Source: Legionella sp. (GTDB lineage Bacteria > Pseudomonadota > Gammaproteobacteria > Legionellales > Legionellaceae). Taken from it: 11,526 nucleotides of DNA. The translations under genes and the position numbers were made by a program. Below are positions 4,648 to 10,361 of this stretch, piece by piece. Location of the stretch: the NCBI GenBank assembly GCA_004297865.1, contig SCSO01000141.1, positions 1 through 11,526 of the forward strand, read 5' to 3'. Numbering within the stretch: the stretch's first letter is position 1; each line of letters opens with the position of its first letter. Below the pieces are notes generated by a model that made no database searches, was not told where the DNA came from, and worked only from the letters and a program-made list of their open reading frames with translations.

Positions 4648-7185
4648 CTAACAAGTACTTATTGTAGAGTCAAACTCCGAGTCCCAATCTGGATCCTCAA
4701 CTTCGCCAAGAAATAGGGCTTGCGAAGGCTTGCCAGAGCCATTAGCGAAAAATCCACTGTGTTTTTGGGTTTGTGCGAATAAATTTTCAAGGCGAGCTTT
4801 ATAATAAAAACCTACGAGGTGAGTATTTCGAAGTTCAGGTTTGTCATTATCTTCGGGCAACAAAAATTTGTCTTTAATATGATCTAAAAAGTCGAATGCA
4901 CTATCGCCGTATTTAGATTCTAAATCCACAATAAAGGTGTTTATTGCCTCCGTAGGGATATTGATGGAGGACAATAAGTCATATTCGGCGTCTGGAATAT
5001 CGTCTCCTGTAGCAAGACAATTCAGCACGACATCAAGCGCCTCACTATGCTTTTGTTCGAGTACTAATTTAAAATATTCACGTACCAGATCTATGAGCAG
5101 TTCTTCTACTTTTTCTCCAGTCAACATGGCAAATAGAGAATGACCAATTAAGGACTGAAACAATCGTCTTTTGACCCCAGACAAACAACTAGGTTTATCT
5201 CCGGTTAAGTCATCAAATTGCTCATAGACAGGTTGATTTTGCCTATTCTTGATCACTTTACCCTTAGCGTCCTTTTTAATGCGTGATTGGTCCCAATTAT
5301 GCGCGCGACCTATAAGCGCCAACTCATGAATAAAATGAGTTAAACGGCCAGGAATAGTGTGGCCATCGATCGCGGGACTTTTTTTATCAATCGCGGCAAG
5401 ATAAAAGGTAGCAATCAAAGATTGATATTCTTCAAAAGTTGACCAGCGTTCGGTACGCTCATCGTTGATATAAACATACGAAGCTTTTTGGTGCATCCAG
5501 TGATTGGGTTTAGAAATATATCTTAAGGCGGTATGGTTTTTATTTTCGTAGTAAGCCTTTAACGCTCTCTTTTTTTCAGCGGAACTTAAATTAAGTGCTA
5601 TAAAATCGGCATACTCCACTGGTAACGGGCAAGGGACACCTTTATCAGAAAGATATAATGCAGGTTCGGCTTGATAACGTTGCGTTAAAGTAGCGCGCAA
5701 ATTATTCATTACTCTAGCTACGCCCCCCTTTTTTTGAACTTGGGGTTCGTATTGTGCTAAAAGCTTCGCTAATCGCTTTTTCTCGCCAGAGGTCAAAACC
5801 TTCATGGCGGATTCGCTGTCATTCGCTAAATCGCGTAAATCCAGATTTCCTTGTGCTTCACTTCGATAATAATTATGTTGCGCGGCTAAATTCTCTACCG
5901 AAGGGATTGCAAACAAAACGGCACTAGCTTCCCTATTACCCACGCTTAGAGCTAGACGAAGTAGTTCATTACCTTGATTGGCATTAACACTCCGGTGTGC
6001 TAAGGATTTTATCGCTGGGATTTCCAAAAGAAATAGGACGTCATCGTGTAAGGAGGCGGGACCTTCTGGATATCGGCGAATCAAATTTCGTAACACATAA
6101 AATGCAAGCCGGATTTTTGCCTTGTCCTGAAGATTAAAAACGCCATTAGGGTTGTCAATATAAGAGAGTCTTCTGGCTTCATGTAATTCGGCTAGGAAAT
6201 CCTCTACGAATTGATTAACCATAGGGCCAAATTCTCTTTGATGCTGTTCTGCAAAGGCAAAACAAGCAGGGAATTTCAATAACCATAGGCAGATATCAGT
6301 ATGTCCGTTGTTAAAGGCGGTCATGAAAGAGGTGCTATCCATCCTCTGCAAGAAGCGATTTTTAAACTTATAGGAAGCAGTTACTTGTTCAAGCCAAATT
6401 AAAACATTGAGATGGCCATTATTGAGGATATCTTGAATTTTTAAGGCGATAATTATCTGCAACATCCTGCTCAGTTCTTGTGGAAATTGTTCCAAAATCC
6501 AATGGATGACATTGAGCCGGCCATTTTCGCAAGCCAGGCAAAAGGCATTAAAATTATTTTTCTTTATTAAGCCTTTAAGCTTCTCGGGTGTAGGTTGTTT
6601 TTGCCCAAGAAAGGTACCAATTAGAATATCAAGTAGAGTCAAAGGGATATTTTGTTTGAATTGTTCAAGAGTACTAACATCACCTTTTCTGATTGCGTTA
6701 TTAAAGGCAAGTTCTATCAGCACACGTTGATCTTTCGCAGTATATTTACTGATCCAATAATACTCTTTCTTAAACCAAGCAATCGTAGCAATTTGCCCAT
6801 TTGCTGCAGCCTGTGCGAGGGTTTTAGAGTGTGAATTATATAAGGTTTTTTTGAGTTTAGCTGAATTACATTCTTTTATATATTTCAGAACAGTTAATTG
6901 TCCGAAAATAGCGCTGTATGAAACGATGGTTTCAAAAGAAAGATTTAACTCTTCAACAGCAAATTGATACAGCTCTTTGCCCGAGACATGAGGGTAAGCG
7001 ATAAGTAGCAAGATAAAAGCTGCTGTCCCATTTCTCGGCAAATCATTGTTAGTTAAAGCATCGAGTGGTTTATTAAGGGCGATTAAATCGGTCTTCAGTT
7101 TGCCTTTAAATTCAGCTTTCCAAATATAGTGCGGGATTTGCGCCGCAATGGGGTCTTTGGCTTTTTGTTCTAATGTTGAAATCAT
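4648..7185 (-). CDS. Large ankyrin-like repeat protein with C-terminal Legionellales-type domain, candidate effector
   Basis: The 845-aa product has no signal peptide or membrane segment. Degenerate ankyrin-type units are visible in the first 310 residues, each with an A..NG-x-(hydrophobic)..(I/L)-WL core: FGQLTVLKYIKE (94-105), ANGQIATIAWFKK (128-140), ENGRLNVIHWILEQ (220-233), NNGHLNVLIWLEQ (255-267) and NNGHTDICLWLLK (292-304). A weaker pair with IP-(S/I) patterns covers 380-440. Residues 530-690 form a compact region with KPNHWMHQKASY, FIHELALIGRAHNWD and, after DDL, GDKPSCLSGVKRRLFQS. I associate such blocks with big Legionellales ankyrin proteins, from memory only. The tail is acidic (EVEDPDWDSEFDS). 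Ankyrin repeats bind proteins, so host targeting is plausible but inferred. A TGA lies two codons before the ATG at 7185, which fixes the start, but no good ribosome site precedes it. It is probably first of three co-transcribed genes. Confidence 0.8.
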   Translation of the reverse strand: MISTLEQKAKDPIAAQIPHYIWKAEFKGKLKTDLIALNKPLDALTNNDLPRNGTAAFILLLIAYPHVSGKELYQFAVEELNLSFETIVSYSAIFGQLTVLKYIKECNSAKLKKTLYNSHSKTLAQAAANGQIATIAWFKKEYYWISKYTAKDQRVLIELAFNNAIRKGDVSTLEQFKQNIPLTLLDILIGTFLGQKQPTPEKLKGLIKKNNFNAFCLACENGRLNVIHWILEQFPQELSRMLQIIIALKIQDILNNGHLNVLIWLEQVTASYKFKNRFLQRMDSTSFMTAFNNGHTDICLWLLKFPACFAFAEQHQREFGPMVNQFVEDFLAELHEARRLSYIDNPNGVFNLQDKAKIRLAFYVLRNLIRRYPEGPASLHDDVLFLLEIPAIKSLAHRSVNANQGNELLRLALSVGNREASAVLFAIPSVENLAAQHNYYRSEAQGNLDLRDLANDSESAMKVLTSGEKKRLAKLLAQYEPQVQKKGGVARVMNNLRATLTQRYQAEPALYLSDKGVPCPLPVEYADFIALNLSSAEKKRALKAYYENKNHTALRYISKPNHWMHQKASYVYINDERTERWSTFEEYQSLIATFYLAAIDKKSPAIDGHTIPGRLTHFIHELALIGRAHNWDQSRIKKDAKGKVIKNRQNQPVYEQFDDLTGDKPSCLSGVKRRLFQSLIGHSLFAMLTGEKVEELLIDLVREYFKLVLEQKHSEALDVVLNCLATGDDIPDAEYDLLSSINIPTEAINTFIVDLESKYGDSAFDFLDHIKDKFLLPEDNDKPELRNTHLVGFYYKARLENLFAQTQKHSGFFANGSGKPSQALFLGEVEDPDWDSEFDSTISTC

Positions 7186-7223
7186 AAAACATCAAACACG
7201 CTTGCGGGTTTAAGAATTTGCGT

Positions 7224-7253
7224 AACATAACAAATAGTTTTTAAAAATGCCAG
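7224..7253 (-). promoter_or_regulatory. Weak candidate promoter for the ankyrin-gene cluster
   Basis: On the minus strand CTGGCA (7253-7248) and TATGTT (7229-7224) are 18 bp apart. Each matches four of six consensus bases. The start point would lie about 30 bases before the ATG at 7185. It sits just inside the dispersed repeat and MITE copy 2. The match is modest. Confidence 0.25.
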
Positions 7254-7257
7254 GCAG

Positions 7258-7308
7258 AAAATCAATCGAGTCAGAACCTGAGGTATCCCCACAAATTTTT
7301 TGTACCCT
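7258..7308 (-). repeat. About 50-bp dispersed repeat, copy in minus orientation
   Basis: Read on the minus strand, this 51-bp stretch begins AGGGTACAAAAAATTTGTGG and ends TGACTCGATTGATTTT. It matches 8184-8233 with one missing G and one substitution (49 of 51). Similarity stops sharply on both sides, so the unit is well bounded. The two form an inverted pair around 7309-8183. A looser relative lies at 7668-7713. Confidence 0.85.
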
Positions 7309-7311
7309 ATA

Positions 7312-7530
7312 TCTCCCTTCTCCCTTCAAGGGCGTTGTTGAATAAATAGGTTTGTCATTCCCGCGAAGGCGGGAATCTATCCACAAATAAAGCACAGTGC
7401 TTAAATTATAGATGGATCCCCGCCTTCGCGGGGATGACATGCAATCAAAATTGCTTAATAAAAAGCAATTCTTTATTTATTCAACAACGCTCCCTTCAAG
7501 GGAGAAGGTGCCCAGAGGGCGGATGAGGGT
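7312..7530. repeat. CTCCCTTCTCCC palindromic intergenic repeat split by MITE copy 2
   Basis: Without the MITE and one 9-bp copy, the sequence would read CCTTCTCCCTT-C-AAGGGAGAAGG, an 11-pair stem with a one-base loop. TGCCCAGAGGGCGGATGAGGG follows (7509-7529). This arrangement is a familiar proteobacterial intergenic repeat, though I recall that from experience and have not searched. The target duplication CCCTTCAAG spans the exact centre. It also explains part of the 510-bp gene-free stretch 7186-7695. Confidence 0.7.
7331..7491 (-). mobile_element. MITE copy 2, 161 bp, inverted relative to copy 1
   Basis: The ends are GGCGTTGTTGAATAAATA (7331-7348) and TATTTATTCAACAACGCT (7474-7491), one mismatch at the outermost base. 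An intact 9-bp target duplication, CCCTTCAAG, lies at 7322-7330 and 7492-7500. The sequence is the reverse complement of copy 1 (3487-3648) with about six differences. The intact duplication suggests a newer insertion than copy 1, whose duplication has decayed. Open frames through it, such as one giving IDSRLRGNDKPI, are by-products of the repeat and not genes. Confidence 0.87.
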
Positions 7531-7538
7531 AATTAAAT

Positions 7539-7715
7539 TCAGCCCTGACGAAAGCAATGGAGTTTAGCCCATTGCTGAGAGATTGTACCGATACCCTTTT
7601 TTCGTGCCTGTCTTCGACTATTGAACAATATAAAAAACCGCGCACGTTCAGTAAAACCTGCCTTAACTTTTTTAATTCGTGGGGATCCTTCAGGGTCAGA
7701 CTCGATTGATTTTTT
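7539..7715 (-). other. Open frame without start codon, possible coding remnant
   Basis: Between a TAG at 7718-7716 and a TGA at 7541-7539 the minus strand is open for 58 codons. It begins KKSIESDPEGSPRIKK (encoded by the dispersed repeat), continues KAGFTERARFF, then SRRQARKKGIGTISQQ, and ends CFRQG. It has no ATG or ribosome site. The basic, protein-like composition may mean a fragment of an old gene, perhaps the source of the repeat, but a chance open frame is equally possible. A small hairpin (AGCAATGG 7553-7560 with CCATTGCT 7569-7576) lies within it. Confidence 0.2.
7668..7713 (+). repeat. Divergent copy of the dispersed repeat overlapping a gene end
   Basis: GTGGGGATCCTTCAGGGTCAGACTCGATTGATTTT-type sequence at 7680-7713 matches the right part of the 50-bp repeat. 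The left part (TTTTTTAATTC) is only loosely similar. Read on the minus strand it supplies the last four codons (INRV) and the TGA stop of the membrane-protein gene that ends at 7696, so repeat arrival probably reshaped that gene's C-terminus. Confidence 0.6.
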
Positions 7716-8091
7716 CTACTGATTGCGGGTGTAAATTATTTCCATACATGAGAAGTATAAAACTGCCAATCCAGAAATAAAATCCAATTAATAGGTGACT
7801 TACTAGTACAAGTGGAGAGCATAGTGCGAGAACCAGAGCAATAAACATAAATATTTTGCAATACTTTGAGCCATAGGTAATTAAGCCCATCATATAGAAG
7901 ATATTTGCTAGCCATGCGGGTTGAAGAGCTAGCAGCCCTGCCCATCCCATAGTGAGAATTTCCCATCCAATGTGGGTTTCGGGTACCCCGCGTTCAAAAT
8001 CAGGAATGATCGCTGCAGGCAGGAGTAGAGATAGAACATAAAGACTTATAGAAAGCCATAAATAGAGGGTTGTAGGTGGTTTATGGTTCAT
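7696..8091 (-). CDS. Small multi-pass inner-membrane protein of unknown function
   Basis: I do not recognise the 131-aa product. Four hydrophobic stretches are visible at about residues 9-30, 49-72, 77-98 and 100-117. Between the first two lies a short loop, DFERGVPETHIGWEILTMGW, with aromatic and charged residues. This layout recalls small uncharacterised membrane proteins with a YLW-(x)-SLLLPA start and a G(W)EIL-(x)-GW loop, known in many proteobacteria. No catalytic motif is seen. The last residues SVEKINRV and the stop lie in the dispersed repeat, so the original C-terminus may have differed. A near-consensus promoter lies just upstream (8119-8147), giving a leader of about 20 nt. The ribosome site is weak (AAAGAAG). 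It is divergent from the peroxidase-like gene and stands alone. Confidence 0.7.
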   Translation of the reverse strand: MNHKPPTTLYLWLSISLYVLSLLLPAAIIPDFERGVPETHIGWEILTMGWAGLLALQPAWLANIFYMMGLITYGSKYCKIFMFIALVLALCSPLVLVSHLLIGFYFWIGSFILLMYGNNLHPQSVEKINRV

Positions 8092-8118
8092 TGTTTAACT
8101 TCTTTATTCATTCTGATT

Positions 8119-8147
8119 ATTATATGCCATCTATGGGCAGTTGTAAA
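8119..8147 (-). promoter_or_regulatory. Near-consensus sigma-70 promoter for the small membrane-protein gene
   Basis: On the minus strand TTTACA (8147-8142) is followed after exactly 17 bp by a perfect TATAAT (8124-8119). Transcription would start near 8112, about 20 bases before the ATG at 8091. This is the best promoter match I see in the window. Confidence 0.65.
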
Positions 8148-8183
8148 TCTCATGAAAATCAATGGTCAGACTCTGAGAGAGCT

Positions 8184-8233
8184 AGGGTACAAAAAATTTG
8201 TGGGATACCTCAGGTTCAGACTCGATTGATTTT
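8184..8233 (+). repeat. About 50-bp dispersed repeat, copy in plus orientation
   Basis: It starts AGGGTACAAAAAATTTGTGG and ends AGACTCGATTGATTTT, and is 49/51 identical to the inverted copy at 7258-7308. An internal ACAAA-AAA-TTTGT can form a small hairpin. Just before it, AATGGTCAGACTC (8161-8173) repeats part of the right end, possibly a further worn fragment. The repeat lies about 60 bp before the peroxidase-like gene. Confidence 0.85.
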
Positions 8234-8294
8234 AACTTGAATATTGGAATGAAAACCGGCAGTATGTCGTGCAAAATAATATGGAGATGAATCA

Positions 8295-8870
8295 ATGAAT
8301 AAAATAGTCTATTTAGTTGCTGCTGGTTTGATCAGTTGTCAGGCGTTTGCTTTAGAAATTACTTCTGATGTTAATGGGCCAGTTACTTTAGTGGAGCCGC
8401 AATTAAATATGGGGGCTCTAGCGCCTAAGATTGCCTTAGTTGATGCTAAGTTTAAACCACAAGATGTTGGAGGCGTTAACGGTAAGGTGCAGATTATTTC
8501 TACTATTGAATCTTTTGATACGGAAGTGTGTGATATTCAAACCATGAAGTTTGATGAAGCAGCGAAAAAATTACCTGATGTCGAGATCAGTGTGATTAGT
8601 GCGAATTTGCCTTTTATTATCGATAATTTCCAAAACAAGCATAAAGTGAAAGGGATTAAATTATTATCCAGTTTTAATAATGAAGAATTTGGTAAGCAAT
8701 ACGGTGTACAAGTTGTGGGTGGAGAATTAAAAGGTATTTTGGCGCGCTCAGTATTTGTTGTTGATAAAAAGGGTCGAGTTATTTATAAAGAAATTACGTC
8801 TAATATTGATAAAATGCCTAATTTGGATGCTGCTATTTCTGCCGCTCGAAATGCGAGTGAGAATACCTAA
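8295..8870 (+). CDS. Exported thiol-peroxidase (Tpx)-like protein, single-Cys variant
   Basis: The 191-aa product aligns by eye along most of its length with bacterial Tpx, a peroxiredoxin that reduces hydroperoxides with thioredoxin. The VTLVEPQLNMGALAPKIAL start, SFDTEVC (peroxidatic C79, with T76), ISANLPF (101-107), GVQVVGGELKGILARSVFV (with R151) and NLDAA all match. Three features are odd. A signal peptide (MNKIVYLVAAGLISCQAFA) replaces the usual cytoplasmic start. The resolving Cys, C95 in E. coli Tpx, is replaced by Q113, leaving C79 as the only Cys of a mature protein cut after AFA. The Pro of the PxxxTxxC motif is E72. LISC at 12-15 also fits a lipobox, so it could be a lipoprotein. 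It may work as a 1-Cys enzyme in the periplasm or have lost peroxidase activity. GGAG lies eight bases before the ATG. Confidence 0.85.
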   Translation: MNKIVYLVAAGLISCQAFALEITSDVNGPVTLVEPQLNMGALAPKIALVDAKFKPQDVGGVNGKVQIISTIESFDTEVCDIQTMKFDEAAKKLPDVEISVISANLPFIIDNFQNKHKVKGIKLLSSFNNEEFGKQYGVQVVGGELKGILARSVFVVDKKGRVIYKEITSNIDKMPNLDAAISAARNASENT

Positions 8871-8887
8871 GACACCTTCCTCCCCAA

Positions 8888-8913
8888 CCTTTCTCCCGCA
8901 AGCGGGAGAAAGG
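8888..8913. terminator. Strong hairpin between converging genes
   Basis: CCTTTCTCCCGC (8888-8899) and GCGGGAGAAAGG (8902-8913) pair perfectly over 12 bp around an AA loop. The hairpin sits in the 47-bp gap between the convergent peroxidase-like gene and gatB. There is no T-run on either side, so it may block transcription only in part. It belongs to the same CTTTCTCCC/GGGAGAAAG class as the two palindromes that received MITEs, but is uninterrupted. Confidence 0.6.
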
Positions 8914-8917
8914 AGTA

Positions 8918-10354
8918 TCATGCTTCTAACTGTTTTTTCAAAATCGTAGCAATCATTTCCGGATTAGCCTGCCCTTTGGTTTGTTTCATTATTTGCCCTA
9001 CAAAAAAGGCTAATAATTTTTCTTTACCAGCTTTATACTCTGCCGCTTGATCAGGGTATTGCTGAATTAAATCTTTAACTATTTGCTCCAAAGCAGCGCT
9101 ATCATTCACCTGCTGGTAGCCTTCGCGGGCAATAATTGCGTCAATGTCTTCCTCACCAGCCCAAAGAAAATTAAATACACTTTTGGCATTGTGTGAAGAA
9201 AGGCTATTGTTGTGTAATTTATCCAGAAACTTTGCCATGGTTTGTGCAGAAATCGGCGATTTATCAAAGCTTAAACCTTGCTCGTTTAAAGCAGCGGTAT
9301 AAGACCCTTTAATCCAATTAATGATCAATTTATCGCCTGCCTGACTTAGGCTCTTAATCGTTTGATAAAATTGATAAGCCGCAGGTGAAGAAAGAATAAA
9401 AGCGATATCTTCTTCGTTAAGTCCGGGCACTTGTTGTAAATGAGCTCTAACTTGCTCGGGTAAAGCAGGGAGGGTTCTTTTAATCTCTGCGATTTGATAA
9501 CGCGTCACTTGCACAGGTAATAAATCTGGATCAGGAAAATAGCGATAGTCGTTTTCATTTTCTTTATCGCGCATGGCATGGGTTGAATTGGTATCAGGAT
9601 TATAAAGTCGAGTTTGTTGGATGACTTTTTGTCCGCTCTCCAATAAATCTTGATGCCGAGCTTGTTCGTATGCAATAGCTTTTTCAATGAAGCGAAAGGA
9701 GTTTAAGTTTTTTAATTCTGTACGCGTACCTAAAGTAGTTGAGCCTTTAGGTTTAAGCGACAAGTTCACATCACAACGAAATGAACCTTCTTGCATATTC
9801 CCATCGCAAATTCCTAAAAACCGCACCAATTGATGTAAGGCTTTTAAATAGCTAATTGCTTCAGCAGCGGAATACATGCAAGGTGCAGTGACGATTTCTA
9901 ATAACGGAGTGCCAGCGCGATTAAGATCTATTCCACTGTAATCGTTATGCATTTCATGCAACGATTTACCCGCATCTTCTTCTAGATGTGCGCGATCAAT
10001 GTAAACTATTTTCTCCGATCCATCTTCCAAGCGTACACTTAATTGGCCTTTGCCCACTATGGGTTTTTGATACTGACTGATTTGATAGCCTTTGGGTAAA
10101 TCAGGGTAAAAATAATTTTTACGTTCAAAGAGTGATAGATCATTTATATCACCCTGAATGGCTAAACCAAATTGAATTGCCATGACTACCGCTTGTTGAT
10201 TTAAAACGGGCAGCACACCTGGAAGACCTGCATCAATAAAGCATGTTTGCGAATTGGGAGCAGCACCAAAAGCCGTAGCGGCTCCGGAAAAAAGTTTGGA
10301 TTGTGTGCTTAGTTGTGCGTGAACTTCAAGACCAATGACGGTATCCCATTCCAT
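8918..10354 (-). CDS. gatB: Asp/Glu-tRNA amidotransferase subunit B
   Basis: The 478-aa length is typical of GatB. This subunit of GatCAB binds misacylated Glu-tRNA(Gln) or Asp-tRNA(Asn), phosphorylates the side chain with ATP and receives ammonia from GatA. Visible family blocks are IGLEVHAQL (7-15, with the E10 and H12 expected near the metal site), YFYPDLPKGYQISQ (81-94), LEEDAGKSLHE (124-134) and the GatB signature DLNRAGTPLLEIV (143-155). RTELKNLNSFRF (211-222) and ENDYRYFPDPDLLP (267-280) follow. The C-terminal helical tail that grips the tRNA elbow covers about 330-478 and ends normally in QLEA. The gene starts seven bases after the gatA stop. Its AGGTG ribosome site overlaps that stop, which fits coupled translation. 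A strong hairpin lies just beyond the end. gatC would be expected upstream of gatA, outside the window. Confidence 0.97.
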   Translation of the reverse strand: MEWDTVIGLEVHAQLSTQSKLFSGAATAFGAAPNSQTCFIDAGLPGVLPVLNQQAVVMAIQFGLAIQGDINDLSLFERKNYFYPDLPKGYQISQYQKPIVGKGQLSVRLEDGSEKIVYIDRAHLEEDAGKSLHEMHNDYSGIDLNRAGTPLLEIVTAPCMYSAAEAISYLKALHQLVRFLGICDGNMQEGSFRCDVNLSLKPKGSTTLGTRTELKNLNSFRFIEKAIAYEQARHQDLLESGQKVIQQTRLYNPDTNSTHAMRDKENENDYRYFPDPDLLPVQVTRYQIAEIKRTLPALPEQVRAHLQQVPGLNEEDIAFILSSPAAYQFYQTIKSLSQAGDKLIINWIKGSYTAALNEQGLSFDKSPISAQTMAKFLDKLHNNSLSSHNAKSVFNFLWAGEEDIDAIIAREGYQQVNDSAALEQIVKDLIQQYPDQAAEYKAGKEKLLAFFVGQIMKQTKGQANPEMIATILKKQLEA

Positions 10355-10361
10355 AAATCAC

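Noticed and set aside
7210..7440. 76-aa minus-strand open frame giving an arginine-rich, RLRGNDKPI-like peptide
   Set aside because: It is made almost wholly of MITE copy 2 and the adjoining dispersed repeat. There is no ribosome site, and such peptides are usual by-products of this kind of palindromic repeat.
3487..7491. Composite transposon bounded by the two MITEs
   Set aside because: Each copy has its own 9-bp target duplication, which points to two separate insertions. No duplication is shared by the outer edges.
7736..7966. 76-aa minus-strand frame within the small membrane-protein gene
   Set aside because: It is in another frame of the same strand. The 131-aa frame has the promoter, start and regular membrane helices.
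8755..8949. 64-aa plus-strand frame across the peroxidase end and the hairpin
   Set aside because: It overlaps a well-supported gene in another frame and runs through the palindrome into antisense gatB.
9505..9687. 60-aa minus-strand frame within gatB
   Set aside because: It lies in a different frame of a complete, well-conserved gatB.
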